NCBI RefSeq assembly: GCF_031755915.1
Contig: NC_083390.1
Location: 12,679,001 to 12,743,000 of the forward strand
Direction: 5' to 3'
Source of the DNA: Ziziphus jujuba
Taxonomy: Eukaryota; Streptophyta; Magnoliopsida; Rosales; Rhamnaceae
Length of the DNA stretch: 64,000 nt
Each line of letters opens with the position of its first letter. Positions within the stretch are counted from its first letter, which is position 1. Below are positions 32,210-46,009 of this stretch, piece by piece. The notes under the pieces were generated by a model. It did not search any database. It had not been told where the DNA came from and saw only the letters and a list, made by a program, of their open reading frames with translations. Position numbers and translations under genes: made by a program.

Positions 32210-35200
32210 TGTTAAGACCCACCCAAGATATCTTACTAGAACTAAAGAAAAGACCTAACTGAAGAAACCCTACCTTCCTGTGGAAAATCTTACAGTATCA
32301 CCCCTAAAGGTTTAACGTGCTTCAAAATTCCCTGCATAGAAAACACACTCTTATAAAACACCATTTTATTCCTCCTACCTTATTACAAAAATTTCCACAA
32401 AGATTGCACTTTGAATTAAAACAATTTAAATTAATTATAATCCAACATAGTATGGAGAGCATATTAGGGTTTACAACAAGCAAAGAATTTAATACAAATA
32501 ATAGGATGTTAAGAACGAAACTTTACAAGAAAAGAAATAAAAGGAAAAGGTCTTCTTGGAACTCAATAGTAGAAAGAAAACATTTGGCTTGCCCCCACAA
32601 CGTCAACACCTACTATACCTTGGCCTAGTGAAATAGATTTAAAAATAGAAAAATAATGAGATACTTATTATCTTTGTGAGTGACCCAACTACTACATAAA
32701 AATATAATAATATAATAATATAAAATACAGGCAATTAACAATAAAAAAATAACTAATCAAAATAAGAAATAAATAAAATTAAGAATTTCCTTTTAAAACC
32801 CTCACAATTTAACTAAGTTGGAAAAGTTCCCTTTTTTTAAACTATTTTCCCAAAACACATCATTTTTATATCCCTAAAAAAAATGAAATAATCACATAAA
32901 TAATTTAAAATTAAAAATTTACATTGAAAATTTGATAACAAATTATATTTAGAATAAAATATCTTAAAGTAAAACGAAATCATAAATAAAATTTGTATTA
33001 GAAAAATTTAGTATAAAAACAAAATTAACATAATATATAAAATTTGGATTAAATAAAATAATTAAATAATAAAACTATATTTTAATTAATTTAAAACATC
33101 AATTTGAAATAAATAATAAAAATATAATAAAATACATTTTAAAACTTTTTTTTTTTTTGAAAAACATGTCAAGAAAATGACATGATGCACCACACTATAT
33201 AGCAATGGGTGTCAGGCAGCACTCGGCCTCTCAAGTACCACTCTGATGAGAAAGTTAAAGAGAAAAACCTGCAACTGATCAGTTTGGCATCTCAAGGCAT
33301 TGATGCTAATAACCAATCATCCTGCAATAAGAAGGGTTGATTAATGCTCACTGTGTAAAATACTTGCCAATCCTCAGGTTCATAGCTCCCAGAAGATGAC
33401 CATATATAAATGCACACTAATCACAAATACAGTACAGAACCCTAGTATTATATAGTGTATCTGAAACCATAACATCGAAAATGTTACAAGTATCGAACAT
33501 TTAATAAAATGCCACCGAACTTAGTACATTTTTCTAAACCCATAAAATTCCACATTTTCTTTTAAACCATCATCGTAAATCCAACAATCTAAAATATTCA
33601 ATTTTAACCACAATAAATCAAAATTCATAAATATTTAAATACATAAAAATATTTTTCGCACAATAAATTAATATGATTATTTTTCTTAAATCCCTAAAAT
33701 TGATTCTTGTAAAAATTACATTAAATCACATAAAATTTACATAGAAATAAGCATAAGCACACATAAATCTATTTTATTTTGTATGATAAATTTAACAACA
33801 AAATATAACAATTATTTAACTCTATAATTTTTTTAAAACAATAAATATAAATTTTATGCAACAAATATATTTAAATCACATAAAATCTACACAATAAAAA
33901 TAAATAACAATTTTCATAAATCTTAAAACACATATAATATTTTTCAAAATTTTAAATAACAAAAAATATATATATTCAATAGCCCGAAAATAAATTTTGG
34001 AAAAGGACCACTCACCTCAAATGGAGGATCATTCAATATCCTCTATAAGATCAATCCCAAAGTTCACATGGGTGTCTAAAATATCAACAACACGCAACAC
34101 CAATTAAAATAATATTTTGATCAGGTATAATATACATGGTTTACCAGGAAGAGCTAACATAAACTTTTTCCAAACTACACAAACTATATTTTAAAACGAA
34201 ACTTATAATACAAGGATTACAAATTGAATCTTACCTCTTGGACATTGGATTGTTGGTGGTCGGGATCTAATCGGGAATCTTTGGGACTAATTATCCCCGA
34301 ATCTCCCTATCTATCGAGATTTGGATAGAACAGACTTTAGATTTCAAAATATGGGGTTAGGGTTGGTAGACATGTCAAAAACTCACTAAAACCCAACGTT
34401 TCCAGTGAGCCTTCCCTGTCACCTGTAAACATTGCTAGTCCCAACACATCTGGCAACCACTAGCAATGAAATTTGGTAGGTTGGTTAGCCGAAGGGTAGG
34501 CAACATGATGGTAAGGATGGTGTAACAAAAGGTGGCCGGATTGAAAGAAATGGGCCGGTGACGTGAGCGACACTACCATTGAAAATCGCTTCGATCCTAG
34601 TGTGTCGCCAGCTTATTAACTGTGAAATTTTGTTGGCCGACCAGGTGGTTTGGCACATGCAAACTGATGGTGGTTGATGCATGGCAAATCAAGGCTAGGT
34701 GGTTTCTTTCTCCTCTGTCTTTTCTCTCTTCTTTTTCTCTCCCTTCTCTCACAACCTAAACAGCCAATTAAAACCACCTGTGAGTGCCACTGTGCATTCA
34801 AAGAATTGGTAAATGGATTAACCTGTGGCACAGTGTTGGTGGGCATTGTATATATATTTTTCACATAGACAAACATTATCTCCAAAAAATTTAGTAAGTC
34901 TATAATTTTTTAACCAAATGTCTGAATTAAATATGCCGTTAGTCCATGAACTCATATCGATGAGTAATTTACAATAATGTATAAGTAAAAATCAAAATTT
35001 ACAAGAATAAAATGTTAAATGTGAAACCACTCAGACAGTTCAGATCGTGACCTATTTTGCTTATAAATTTTGAGCCACAGCTTCATTTTTGGCATGCTAC
35101 TGGTTCACGAACTCAAGTTGACTTGTACCTCGTGATGGTTCCTTAGTCAATGCATGACTCCATCCATAACAAAAAGTGAATGTGGTCCCCACTCAACATG

Positions 35201-35237
35201 TGAAAAATTTTGGTGTACTTCGGGAAAAGGTGTTACG
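32210..35237 (-). repeat. 3' LTR of element D
   Basis: 3028 bp, TGTTAAGACC...GGTGTTACG on the plus strand. It aligns block by block with 48187-52304 (e.g. ACCACACTATATA at 33191 and 49168; AACTTATAATAC at 34200 and its match at 51255). A purine tract, minus-strand AAAGGGGTATAT, borders it at 35238-35249. No coding content. Confidence 0.82.
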
Positions 35238-35249
35238 ATATACCCCTTT

Positions 35250-36570
35250 ACAAAAATTTCATCCATGAAATTTCATGCATCACTTGAAGAAGTAGGCATA
35301 TTGATCGCACATCTGTGCCTCAGGCTACTATGTCGCCTCCTCGACTAAGTGATTCCAGCATAGAACTTTGATTGGACAGATGGTCTAGTTGTTCAATATT
35401 CACTCCTTAGATATAAAATCTGTATTGGTTGCTCTACATATGATAGGTCTTCTCTCAGCTCGATGTCAAGAGTATCGAGCACATGAAATGGATCTATTAT
35501 GTACCTTCATAGTATTGAAAAGTCAAACACATTGTGCACTCACGAAACTCCTCTGGTAGTGCCAACTTGTACACCATTGGGCCAATTCACTTAGTTATCT
35601 TATAGGAACCTATATAACGAGGACTGAACTTTCCTCATCAGCCAAAGTGCCCAACTCCCTTCCATCAGACAACTTCAAGAAAACTCAATCACTGACTTCC
35701 AAACTGCACAAGATCCTTTCTACGCACATCCATGTAACTTTTTTGTCAATTATGAGCAGCTTTTAGCATTTCTTGGATTGACGCCCACCTTGTCCATGGT
35801 CATCTATAAATATTAAGACCCAACAACATTGTTCACCATAAGGAGCTTCTCCTCACCCACTTCATTCCAGCACAGCAAAGTTCGATGCTATTTCCTACAT
35901 AAGGCTTCATACGGGTACATCTCGATGCTCGCCTACTGGTTATTATTATACGAAAACTCTACCAGCAGCAATTGCTCATCTCAGCTCCTTTAGAATTGCA
36001 TGATGGATTATCTTAGCATATCCTTCAAGATATGAATGGTAGGCTTTGCTTGTCTGTCAGTTTATGGTTGAAAGGCAGTACTGAAATTTAGCCTCACTCC
36101 ATGCGTATCTGCTAACTTCCACCATAGTCGTGAAGTAAAGCATAAGTCATGATCAGATGTGATTGTGACAGGTACTCTATGTAGACTCACTTTATGCTTC
36201 ACAAACAGCTCAGCTAACTTCTTTAGTGAGAAATGCTCTTGAACAAGTGGAAGTGCACTAACTTAGTGAATCTATCGATCATCACCTAAATATTGTCATA
36301 CCTTCTCGTTACAAGGGGAGGTTTGAACACAATGTCCATATTAAGGTGCTCTAATTTCCACATAAGGATGGACAAAGGTTAAAGTTGTCCTGAAAGTCTC
36401 TACCTCTCTACTGTTATTTCTTTGCAAATCAAACACTTTGACACAAAATCTGCAACTTCCTTTTTCATGCCAATCCACCAGTAGTACTTTATCAGCATCA
36501 GGTACATCTTGGCACTCCCTAGATGCATCACATACATTGAACTGTACACTTCCTTTAGGATCTCTCACTT
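35250..36570 (-). pseudogene. Element D integrase and C-terminus, decayed
   Basis: Open piece 36568-36341 reads KVLLVDWHEKGSCRFCVKV in a shifted frame of the zinc-binding region; other frames give WWIGMKKEVADFVSKCLIC. Downstream come EHLNMDIVF of the catalytic core, FSYNNNQ.ASIEM (family FAYNNSYQASIGM), GKFSPRYIGSYKI, LALPEEF, and finally VLCWNHLVEEAT, the end characteristic of Del/Tekay integrases. Many stops and frameshifts; no active enzyme. Confidence 0.72.
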
Positions 36571-36611
36571 AAGCTCAAGGATGTTAAGAACATAGTCCTC
36601 AACTTAGGATC

Positions 36612-36857
36612 TTATATTTGGGTCTCCAATATACGATCCACTAACACTGATCGCATATGAAAACTAGCCAAGGGGACTCCAAAAGGATGCATGTGTATCA
36701 CCACTCCTATCTTCTTCAACTTAACTATGAAAGGAAATTGGACCGATCGTATATGTGCAAGGGATCCAGTAACTTTTCTACTCAAGATGTCAGCTGCTAC
36801 CTTTGCTTTGCCTGTGTGATAGTCAACCACACAATCGTAGTCCTTTAATAGCTCCAT
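36612..36857 (-). pseudogene. Element D RNase H end
   Basis: MELLKDYDCVVDYHTGKAKV, then AADILSRK and TGSLAHIRS, match the C-terminal RNase H block (DYDC.I.YHPGKANVVADALSRK) of Del/Tekay-type elements. The open piece is 81 codons, bordered by stops. Confidence 0.8.
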
Positions 36858-37480
36858 TCACCTCCTCTGCCTTATATTTAACTCCTTTTGAGTGAAAATG
36901 TACTTAAATCTCTTATAGTTGATGTAAATCTTGCACATGGCCCCATAGAAGTAGTGCCTCCACTACTTTAGAGCAAAGACTACCGTTGCAAGCTCAAGAT
37001 CATACATAAAGTAGTTCTGCTCATACTACTTCACTTTTCATAAGGCATACGCAACCACCCTTTGATTCTGTATTAACACACTACCAAGACCTTGATGGGA
37101 CCTATTACAATAGACTTTAAAACCTTAGTTCCCATCGGATAAAGTTAAGATAAATGTAAATGTTGACCTCTCCTTTAACTCTTGCAAGCTCCGTTCACAT
37201 ATATCTATCTATTCGAACTCAACTCCTTTCCAAGTCAGGTAATGGAGTGGCCATGCTATCTTGGAAAACCCTTTTATGAAATGGTGATAATATCCCACTA
37301 GGCCAAGGAAACTCTACAGCTCTACCACTGTAGTAGGACACTCCCAATTCGATATGACTTTCACTTTTTTGGATCCATATAAATGCCATCTGCTAACGCA
37401 ATGTACCCAAGAAAACCCACTCAGTTTAGCTATAGCTCACACTTATTGAACATAGCATAAGGCTAAAGCTACCTTAAGGT

Positions 37481-37900
37481 TCAAAGGAATCTCCTCAAAT
37501 GCTTCACATGCTCCTCTTTGCTCCTCCAATAGACCAAAATGTCATCTATGAACATGATGATAAAACAGTCTAAGCATAGGCAAAACACACTGTTCATCAA
37601 GTCCATGAAGGCCACTATAGCATTAGTAAGCCTAAATGATATCACTAGGAACTCGTAGTGCACATACCTCATACTGAAGGTAGGCTTAGGGATGTCCAAC
37701 TCTCAGATTCTCGACTGATGGTACCTAGACCTTAAGTCGATCTTGGAAAACACTTTGGTACCTTGAAGTTGATCGAATCGGTCATTAATTCATGGCAATG
37801 GATAACGATTAGGGTGGTCACCGTGTTAAGTTGCTGGTAGTCAATGCACAACCTTATGCTACTATCTTTTTTTTTCACAATTTACCTTCTACTACAGCCA
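37481..37900 (-). pseudogene. Element D reverse transcriptase fragment
   Basis: 37699-37481 is open and reads [38 protein letters not shown] and MFIDDILVY, the last holding the catalytic FIDD equivalent of YVDD. Upstream, 37870-37700 gives CVDYQQLNTVTT and SRYHQSRI with frame breaks. Just above, 37978-37880 encodes the pre-RT text MRPEREINFAIGLVPGT, so about 100 bp of RT N-terminus is deleted near 37870. Confidence 0.82.
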
Positions 37901-37981
37901 TACGTTGTGGTGGCAAGGAAATGGGCATAGTGCCTGGAACCAAACCAATGGCAAAGTTGATCTCTCTCTCCGGTCTCATGT

Positions 37982-38800
37982 CACTAAAAAAAAAAAGGTA
38001 TTAGTAACCGAATCTTTTGCAAGCAAAAATTATTGGTCATTAAAGGTGAACATTAGTGATCATATGATGGTCGCTAAAATTTTTGGTATCTCATATTGGA
38101 AAAATGGTAAGGTACCATTTCATGCAACCAAGGATTGGTCACTAAATCTTAGTTTTTAGTGAACAATTAAATTTTGGTTACTCAATGTGAGAGCGGGAAA
38201 TTTTTTCTGCATTTTTTTTTTGTTTTTTGTGGGAAGAAGATTTTTCTATGACCAAATATGTATAGGTCACTAAAATTAATTATCACTAACCAATAGTTTG
38301 GTTATTAATAGTTTAAGTAATCAAAAATGAAAATAAATATAAATGCATAAGATTGGTGACCATTCTTTGGTCGCTTAAAATTTTGTGTTATTGGCCAGTA
38401 TTACTAATTATGGATGAGCAAATGTAGGTTGGTTACTTAAAAAGAGCATAAATAAATTGTTTACTAGATGCAACTTTTGGTGAGCATATAATTGTTATAT
38501 ATAGTTGTAGTAATTAAAACAATGTAACAAAAATATTAATATAAGATTTCTTTTTTTGGATAGAATATGAAATAACACCTTAGGTGACCTAAAAGCTTTT
38601 ATTGTTAAAATATTGCACGAGTGAACAAAAGGTTGATAGTTGAAATTTTTTAAAATTAAAAAAAAAATGATGATATAGTACATCTTTGACGACTAAACAT
38701 GAGCAACCAAGTGATAGCATAAATAACTAAAAAAATACACTAAATATAAAGGATAATACATTTTAGTGATAAAAAATTGGTCATTTGAGATTTTTCTTTT
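37982..38800. repeat. Left terminal and subterminal repeats of the CACTA element
   Basis: The CACTA terminus is followed by at least eight diverged GGTCRCTAAA/GGTTACT-type words in both orientations (e.g. near 38031, 38069, 38134, 38268, 38361). Such arrays bind the element's own transposase in known CACTA families. Confidence 0.75.
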
Positions 38801-41509
38801 ATTATTTAGAATACAATATAAAAAAATATAACCACTTGTCTCTCTCTCTAGATATATATTAATATTTGTAATTGATACTTGTTCATTTGAATTCATATAT
38901 ATATATATATATATGTATGTGTGGACATGTATATATTATCGTACATATATACATACATAGATTTATTTATACATATAGCTATAGATATAAACAATATTAT
39001 ATATAACAATGATAAAATAGGAATTCTATTTCACTTTATAATGGAAGCCATATTTGATATTTGGAAGCTATAAGTTACTAATTAACCATGTAGCTTAGTA
39101 TTTAATCATTTGCTTAAATGCTATTTTGGGATTGTTTAAATAATAATGATCATTGATGATAACTTTTAAATTTTAAATTCGACTACATTTAATATTAAAA
39201 TCCCTCCTTTCTTGATTTATAAAAAGAAAGAAAATGATATCATCATAATGTATCCATATAGATAAAGATGCACTATTTGCCACCACTAATGATTAGTGGA
39301 ACCTCTGTTGAGTTGGTTTACAAACATTAATTGATTGCATTTATTATTTTTCTTATATTATGGGAAATTGAACTCTTAATGGTAGCCTATTAAGTTGTCA
39401 TATCAATATGTTACTAATGATGGGTAAGAGTAAATTCAACAATCACATTTAATTGGTTTAGTTTTTGAATGGAAAATTTTGATCAGTAGGTTATTCGATA
39501 GAAAATTAATTTTGGCATTTTGAAAAGCATCCAACTATTGGTTGGTCAATTTCGGTTTTTCTATTATTTTTTTATTGGTTCAGTCAATTATTAGCTTTGA
39601 AAAGTCAATACGGACAACAATTACCTACGTTTTGATTGGTTTAGCTAACCAATTGATGGCATTCAGTTTTTTCAATTTTCAATTGGTTTGGATTTAATTG
39701 GTCTTCTTTTTCTTTTTTTTTTTTAAATTTTCAGGCTTATAACAAATATCCCAAGTGATGGTCATCATTGATTATAAAAACTACTTTCCATATTACTCTA
39801 ATTTTCATTATAAAGTAAGATTAATCATTATTTTCTTATATAAATATTTTAATTTGATTTCTCTAACCCATAAAATGAACAACAATATGTATAGATAGAA
39901 AGAAAGGGAGGGGATATTTTATCTTAAAATATAATGTATTTTTCTTTTTTGAAAGAGTGGACTTATTAAAATAATCTTACTTGATACATGATTAAAAATT
40001 AAAATCTTTTTGAAATAGGACTTAACATGTCACTATTATAACCAATATTATATGTTTACATATATAGACATATATATTAGTAACATATATTTAAATACAA
40101 ATATATATATGTTAGAATTGATGATTCAAATTCTAATTGGTTCGATCTAAAAAGTTAATGGTGTAATCCATTTAGCAAAATTTATTTTGTAAAATTTTTT
40201 AGTATCCTGTGCTGATAGCGAAGGTCAAAGCCTGAGATTGTAGCCCATCACTAAACCAGTTTTAGATTTATTCCATATTATATATTTAATAATAATTTTA
40301 TATATAAAAAATATTAGTTAAAATTGCATTTGATTAATTAGATTAACTACTTCTATAGTATTAATATTACTTCAGTAAATTAACAAAATCAAATTAATAC
40401 TATTGAAAGTCCATACTATGTATATATAAAAAAAATTATATTAATTTATTTATCATATAAAATATAAACTTTTTACTTTTAATTTTGGGTTTTGCCAAAT
40501 AAATCAATTTTTTATTCTGGCTTGGTGGGAAATTTGCCGGCCCTTCCCCTCCTTCCCTTCTAATCAAAACAACATTTTGCCCTAGCCCTTTTTCAGACTC
40601 TGCAGTGCTTCACCACTCCTATAATGTCATCCCCCTTCTCTACGGCGGCTTACGAATTTCGTCCGTGATTCTTCTCTCTCCGAGCAACGGATAATCCCAC
40701 TCTCACTGCTTTCAAGTGTGCTTCACCTCTTTATTTTTCTCTTTTGCTTTTTCCCCCTCTATTTCTTCATCTCCCCCACCTTCTGTAACTTGCATTTGTT
40801 GTTGTTTTGTCTTGAGACTCTCAAGCGATTTTGGGTAGGCTTCAAAAGCTAAAACCAGTTTTGGCAAAGTTATCAGTTTTTTTATGAAGAACTTCGAACC
40901 CACATCCTCAACTTTGGTCAAATCCCCAAACATTGCACTACATAGCGCCCAAATCCCTAAAATTTTTGTCTCCCATCCAACAGATCCCATTTCAATGTTA
41001 GAACCTTCCCATTTTTTTATTTTTTATCTATTCTGTTTTCTGATCTTATCCACCAATTCAGAGAATTTTAGAGTAATTTGTACTTCTTTGTTGAAGTAAT
41101 AAGAGAAGTAGAAAAAATAAACTATTTTAATGCCTAGTCTTCATAACTTTTGATGATTTTCCAATTGGAGTTTTAGTTATCTCTTTTGTATTCATGTGGA
41201 CATTTATAAATTTTTATTTTTAACTTTTCTTTTGCTAGTTGTCTTTTTTGCACTGATATCTCTTCAACTGTATTTAATCATTAGGTTCACCATGTTTACT
41301 CAGTGATTTGTCACCAGAATTTGAAGCCAATTAGTGAAACATTCAGGCTTATGATAACTTTATGCATCAAAATGAAAGATGTAAAGTTTTCACTTATTCC
41401 CCCCTTTCCATGTGTGCAAACACATATGCCTTGGTTTCTTTTTACTGAGAACTAAGTTTGATAAATAAATCATGCCTCAATATAATGTTATATACTCCTT
41501 TTATTGTAG
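38801..41509. other. Non-coding interior of the CACTA element
   Basis: Mostly AT-rich with an (AT)n run at 38897-38914. From about 40505 to 41100 the base composition changes to C/T-rich plant leader-like text (CCCTAGCCCTTTTTCAGACT, ATG at 40626), which may be the 5' region of the captured gene; a short frame MSSPFSTAAYEFRP ends in TGA. No transposase frame is seen. Confidence 0.45.
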
Positions 41510-41589
41510 TTTGATGGTGCATATGGAATGATTAATGATTTGGAGAAAATGAATTTGAAGCCAACAGCTAACATGTACAATGCCATACT

Positions 41590-41936
41590 GGGAGGGTACT
41601 GCAGAGACGTAGTTTCCTTTGTTTCATCGGAGGCTTTTGCCGTTCCTGTGTTTGTGCATTTGATTGTTTATGAATGCCCACTGCTTTTTTCTAATGTTAT
41701 TTGAGAATTAAAGACTAAAAAGTTTTGGTTTTCTTTTATGCGATTTATTCTCATATTCATATTAGGAGGTACTTTAGAGAGGTAGTTTCCTTTGTTTCAT
41801 CAGATGGTTTTGCCATTCCTGTGTGTGTTGCACTTGGTTGTTTATGAATGCGCACTGCTTTTTTTGTGATGTTATTTGAGAATTAAAGACTAAAAAGTTT
41901 TGGTTTTCTATTATTTGATCTATTCTCATATTCACT
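41590..41936 (+). repeat. 173-bp tandem duplication at a PPR exon/intron border
   Basis: Two copies, about 41590-41762 and 41763-41936, share GTAGTTTCCTTTGTTTCATC and GTTATTTGAGAATTAAAGAC. The duplication includes the end of the first PPR exon (GGAGGGTACTGCAGAGAC), so a second splice donor was created. Confidence 0.8.
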
Positions 41937-43014
41937 ATCGTATTGACTTTCCTATTGCGTCAAGATTTGAAAGAAGAGGGCTTTCCTTTCATTTCAAAAT
42001 GTATTACTTGTTTTATCTTCTTACCTCTATGCCCTACCCCCTCCTCCTTCTATGTAGTAATCAACACCAGATAGAAAGTTCTTAGGAAAATTGAAAATAA
42101 CATACTGTTTGCTATGAATGGGCACTGTTTGTTAAGATTAAGGCTTTTTTTGCTTTTAAGTTGAGTTATAGTGTCTTCGAGTTGCACGGTTTGTTCAAGC
42201 TATGATGAGGCTTCATGTAGCTTATGTATGACCTCTATAATTGTAAGATAAGTATTGGTTTGTAGCTTAGTAATACTTCCCATAGTTGCTGGTATAAAAA
42301 GTTGTTTGATTATCAGAGAGGAGCATGGCTATTATATTAGATAGTTTCATTGAATGGTAGCATACAATCCTAAAAGGCAAGCTGTGAAACCGGACTTGCC
42401 TTTGCTTCCATCTTATTATGTTTCATTGTAAATTGTATTGATGTTCATGATGATGAAAAATGTGCATTGATAATTATTTAAGCTTTAGATTGATGGTGGT
42501 TTGCAATCCTAGCATTCCATGAATCTTCATACTCTTCTTAATGGAACACTATGTAAAGAATATATATGGTGCAAAGAGGGTTCTCAAGCAAATGGAAGAA
42601 GCAGATTTAAAACTAGATTCCTTGACTTTCTGTTATTTACTAAGCATCTGTGAGTCTGAAGAAGATATCAAAAAGGTGCTTGAAAATCCATATTTCAGCC
42701 AAAGTTTCTTGTCTAACTTATAGTCAAAATTGCAAAGTTTTATTAATTTTACTTTTGGTTGTTCATCCAATGTTTTATTACTGATTTATTATTATTATTT
42801 TCTAACAAAGAGCGAGGAAAATCCTAAACATCTTGAGTGAAAGTTGATTCTTATGCAACATGAACAGTAGTAATGAGTCCAATATAAAATACATAAAAAA
42901 TTAAAATTATTACACCATACAAAAATTAATAATTGGAAGCTACATTCCAGTGGAAATTGAGTCTAAGAAAATGATTTTTTTCCCCTTCAGTTGTCTGCAA
43001 AGAATACTTAGAAA

Positions 43015-43038
43015 GAGAGAGAGAGAGAGAGAGAGAGA
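43015..43038 (+). repeat. (AG)n microsatellite
   Basis: About 12 AG repeats between captured PPR exons 2 and 3. Confidence 0.9.
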
Positions 43039-44414
43039 AGCGATTTTTCTCTACTTTAGACTGATCAGAAATGTTTTGACATGCATCAGTTATTCAATCA
43101 GTGATTATATATCAAAGAACAATTTTGTAAAATTGCTTTTTTGATTTTATTCATTTATTTTTTTCCCTCTTTCATGTAAATTATATCTAACTCTTACCTT
43201 TTCCTTATCAATTAAAGCTTACCTTGGATAAAATTTATCTTAAAAGATGTTGATCTGCATATCTGTTTGTAGTACCATGAAGAGATGAAGTGTTCTGGAA
43301 TTGATGATATGAAGCATGTTTTCATGGCACTTATAAATGCTTATGCAAGTTTTGGACAGTTTGAGAAAGCAAAACACGTATTAGCCATTTGGCAAATTGA
43401 TTAATAGTAAGGCAGATTTTTTTCTTTTCTTTTTTTTTTTTTTTTGTTTGTGGGTGGAAGTTGTTAAAATGAAGTCGAAGATGTTCACCTTTCTTAATGT
43501 TGCAGCGATATTTTCATACAATTACTGTTATCAAGTATGGTTTTCCAGCTTCAGTCATACATATCTGACCTACTATATGTCTCATGAATGTTTATTATCT
43601 TCATATTATGACTCCATGTACCTTTCACACCTTAAGAGCCTATTTTGCAATGAAAAGCCTTTTCTTTCTCTTTTTCTTTCTTTATTCCTCTAGAATTTGC
43701 TAGCATATGCATAGTGAATATGGAACCTCCACTTTCTTTGCTTTTCCTTCCATGATATTTTACCGACTTGAAGATTGCTGTATGATTTAAGTGCAAGGTT
43801 AATTTTTAATACAAACTTTTCTTACTTTTTGCTGTTATATCTAAGCTTTCCATAGTAGTATTTATGCAAAGTTCGATTAGTTATACTCTTTAATGTGGCA
43901 GGTAGTTTCAGATAAGGGTATTTCTGATAAAAGCTTGAATGAAATTAATAGTCCACATGCACAAGCTCTTTTTGAAAATGGACAGTGGTTTGATGCACTT
44001 GATATATATAAACAGATTGGATCTGCTTTGGAGCCCAAAGCTGTTATCAGTCTTATTGTAAGCTCTTTAACTCAGTGGTCTATGTTTTGTCTTGGAAACA
44101 GAAATGACATGCTCATACTCATTACTTAGGAGCACGTTCCATCCGATGGAGAGTTGAGCACATTGCTCAAACTACTGGACGAAATAAATCATTCAAACTA
44201 TTGGGTTGATGATTGCTGCAGAGTTATCTTGTATTGTGTTTGATACAACCATTTAAGGTCCATTAGCATTAAATTTCCATTTGAATTAATTATTTTTGGC
44301 ATTATCTAGTATACTTATTCATTCAATTTGATTTATCCTGCCATCAACTTGCTCAAGCAAATGAGGGATAAATTTTGTAACAACGAATTGGTTCTTGAAG
44401 GTTTTTTTAATGAG

Positions 44415-44853
44415 GTTTGCTTTTGTTTTGTTCTGTACATTCATTGTGTTCACCATGTCAATTTTTTACTGCTATTTATCTTTCCTACTGCATTGTATGA
44501 CATGCTGGAAAGCCCCTTTACTTGCTGTTATGTATCTTTCCAAATTTGTATTCCCTGTGCTTTTGTTTTGTAGTTGCAGCTATGAATAGTTTGGATTAAT
44601 ACGTTTAAATATTTTATGCAATGATTTTTGCAGGCAGGCTATACGTTTCTGCATATTGGACATGCATCCCATTGAGGTTTTGTCTTTTTAATACAGTTTA
44701 GGTGAGATGTTCTTCCTACTAACCTTTTACCAGAATTTTGCATGTTTACAATTTGGAAACAGAGGCAGAGGAGCATTTATTTTGCTAGAAATGGAGATTT
44801 CGAGGTAAAGGATATCCTTGTTTTCATTCAGCTCCAACTAGTAATTAAATTGT

Positions 44854-44891
<38 letters not shown>

Positions 44892-46009
44892 CCCTCCCTT
44901 CTTTCTCTAATTTTGCAATGCTGTCATTCCAACTGTAATTAGGCCATTCAAAGTGAATGAGGCCCATAAACAATTTTGCTTATAGGAAAATGGGAAATGA
45001 CCACAGCATTGTATCATTAATTTTATCTACTTTACGTTTATTCTAATCTTATCTGCTTTATTTTTATTCCAATTGAATTGCATTATTTTGTCTCTTCCAT
45101 AATTGACAGTGCATATGTCATTGCAAGAATGAAGGATTTATTTAAAGAGCATAGCAACCTAATTTTGGGATTTAATAACTTTTTCGCCAAAAGATTATGA
45201 TATAAAAGTTGATGAGGATGAGATGCCACCCAAAAAAAAAAAAAAAAAGAAGTTAAATTTAGAGAAGCTATCAATTGTGTAAACTAGATAAAGGTAAACT
45301 ATGTTCTTTTGCTTTTAAATTATGAAATTCCATTCTTGCTTCCTAGTGCCTTAATAGATATAACCATTAACCTGTATAAATGATCACAAAATAATGAGCA
45401 TGTGTACAATGGAGATTTAGGATTGATGGGTAGAGAAAAACTTTTTGTATTTATTCTCTTTTCAACTTGATAGGCTATCTCAAGGTGCCTTGTTGAGAGG
45501 AAAGTTGCAAAGTTTCAGGAAAAAACATCATTAAGAGGGGATCATTTATTGTATAGAGCTCTGATTTGCTTTTAATTATTTGATTTGGAAATTATAGTTG
45601 CTATTATTATTTGTAGCCAGTAAATGTACGAGGTTGGTTTTTCATTTGATTTTGGTTGTTATTTAAACTTCTTTCAAGTTCAGGAATTTAATGACCAAGG
45701 TTAAGTTTAATCGATTGAGTTCATGTTCAAAATTAATGCAATGAAGAGTTCAACACAAGATTTGTCTCCATCACCATCCACCATCGCCATCACTACTGTT
45801 ACTTGTAATTGTTTATAGATGATTTTATTGCCTATGTTACACAAAATGATTGTTTTAAGTATGTACTAATGACAATTATATGCATGTAAAGACAATTATT
45901 GTTTTATAAATATTTAAAGCCTTAGCATTATAAGAATTTGCTAATTTGCTTTATATATTGTATATTTTTGCACCTTTACTATTGATTAACTTATAAACTA
46001 ACTAAAATA
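44415..46009. other. CACTA interior after the PPR exons
   Basis: AT-rich. Possible weak remnants of further PPR exons between 44740 and 45200 could not be read with confidence. Nothing else recognised. Confidence 0.4.
44857..44891 (+). repeat. Poly(T) tract
   Basis: Uninterrupted run of over 30 T. Open frames crossing it on either strand are artefacts. Confidence 0.9.

Larger units (their letters stand above)
41510..44414 (+). pseudogene. Captured PPR gene fragment with introns
   Basis: At least six exon-like blocks in order on the plus strand: 41510-41608 (FDGAYGMINDLEKMNLKPTA), 42541-42675 (GAKRVLKQMEEADLKLDSLT), 43273-43377 (HVFMALINAYASFGQFEKAK), 43902-44057 (LFENGQWFDALDIYKQIGSA), 44130-44240 (DGELSTLLKLLDEINHSNYW) and about 44331-44414 (PAINLLKQMRDKFCNNELVL). 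The helix pairs and MYNAILGGYCRD match PPR proteins, organelle RNA-binding proteins. I believe the nearest kin is a long intron-rich mitochondrial type (At4g04790/At4g21880-like), to be checked. Introns keep GT/AG borders, so capture was at DNA level. Start, several exons and the end are missing. Confidence 0.72.

Noticed and set aside
40712..41099. Overlapping open frames on both strands near 40.9 kb
   Set aside because: No recognisable domain. The C/T-rich sequence looks like the leader of the captured PPR gene.
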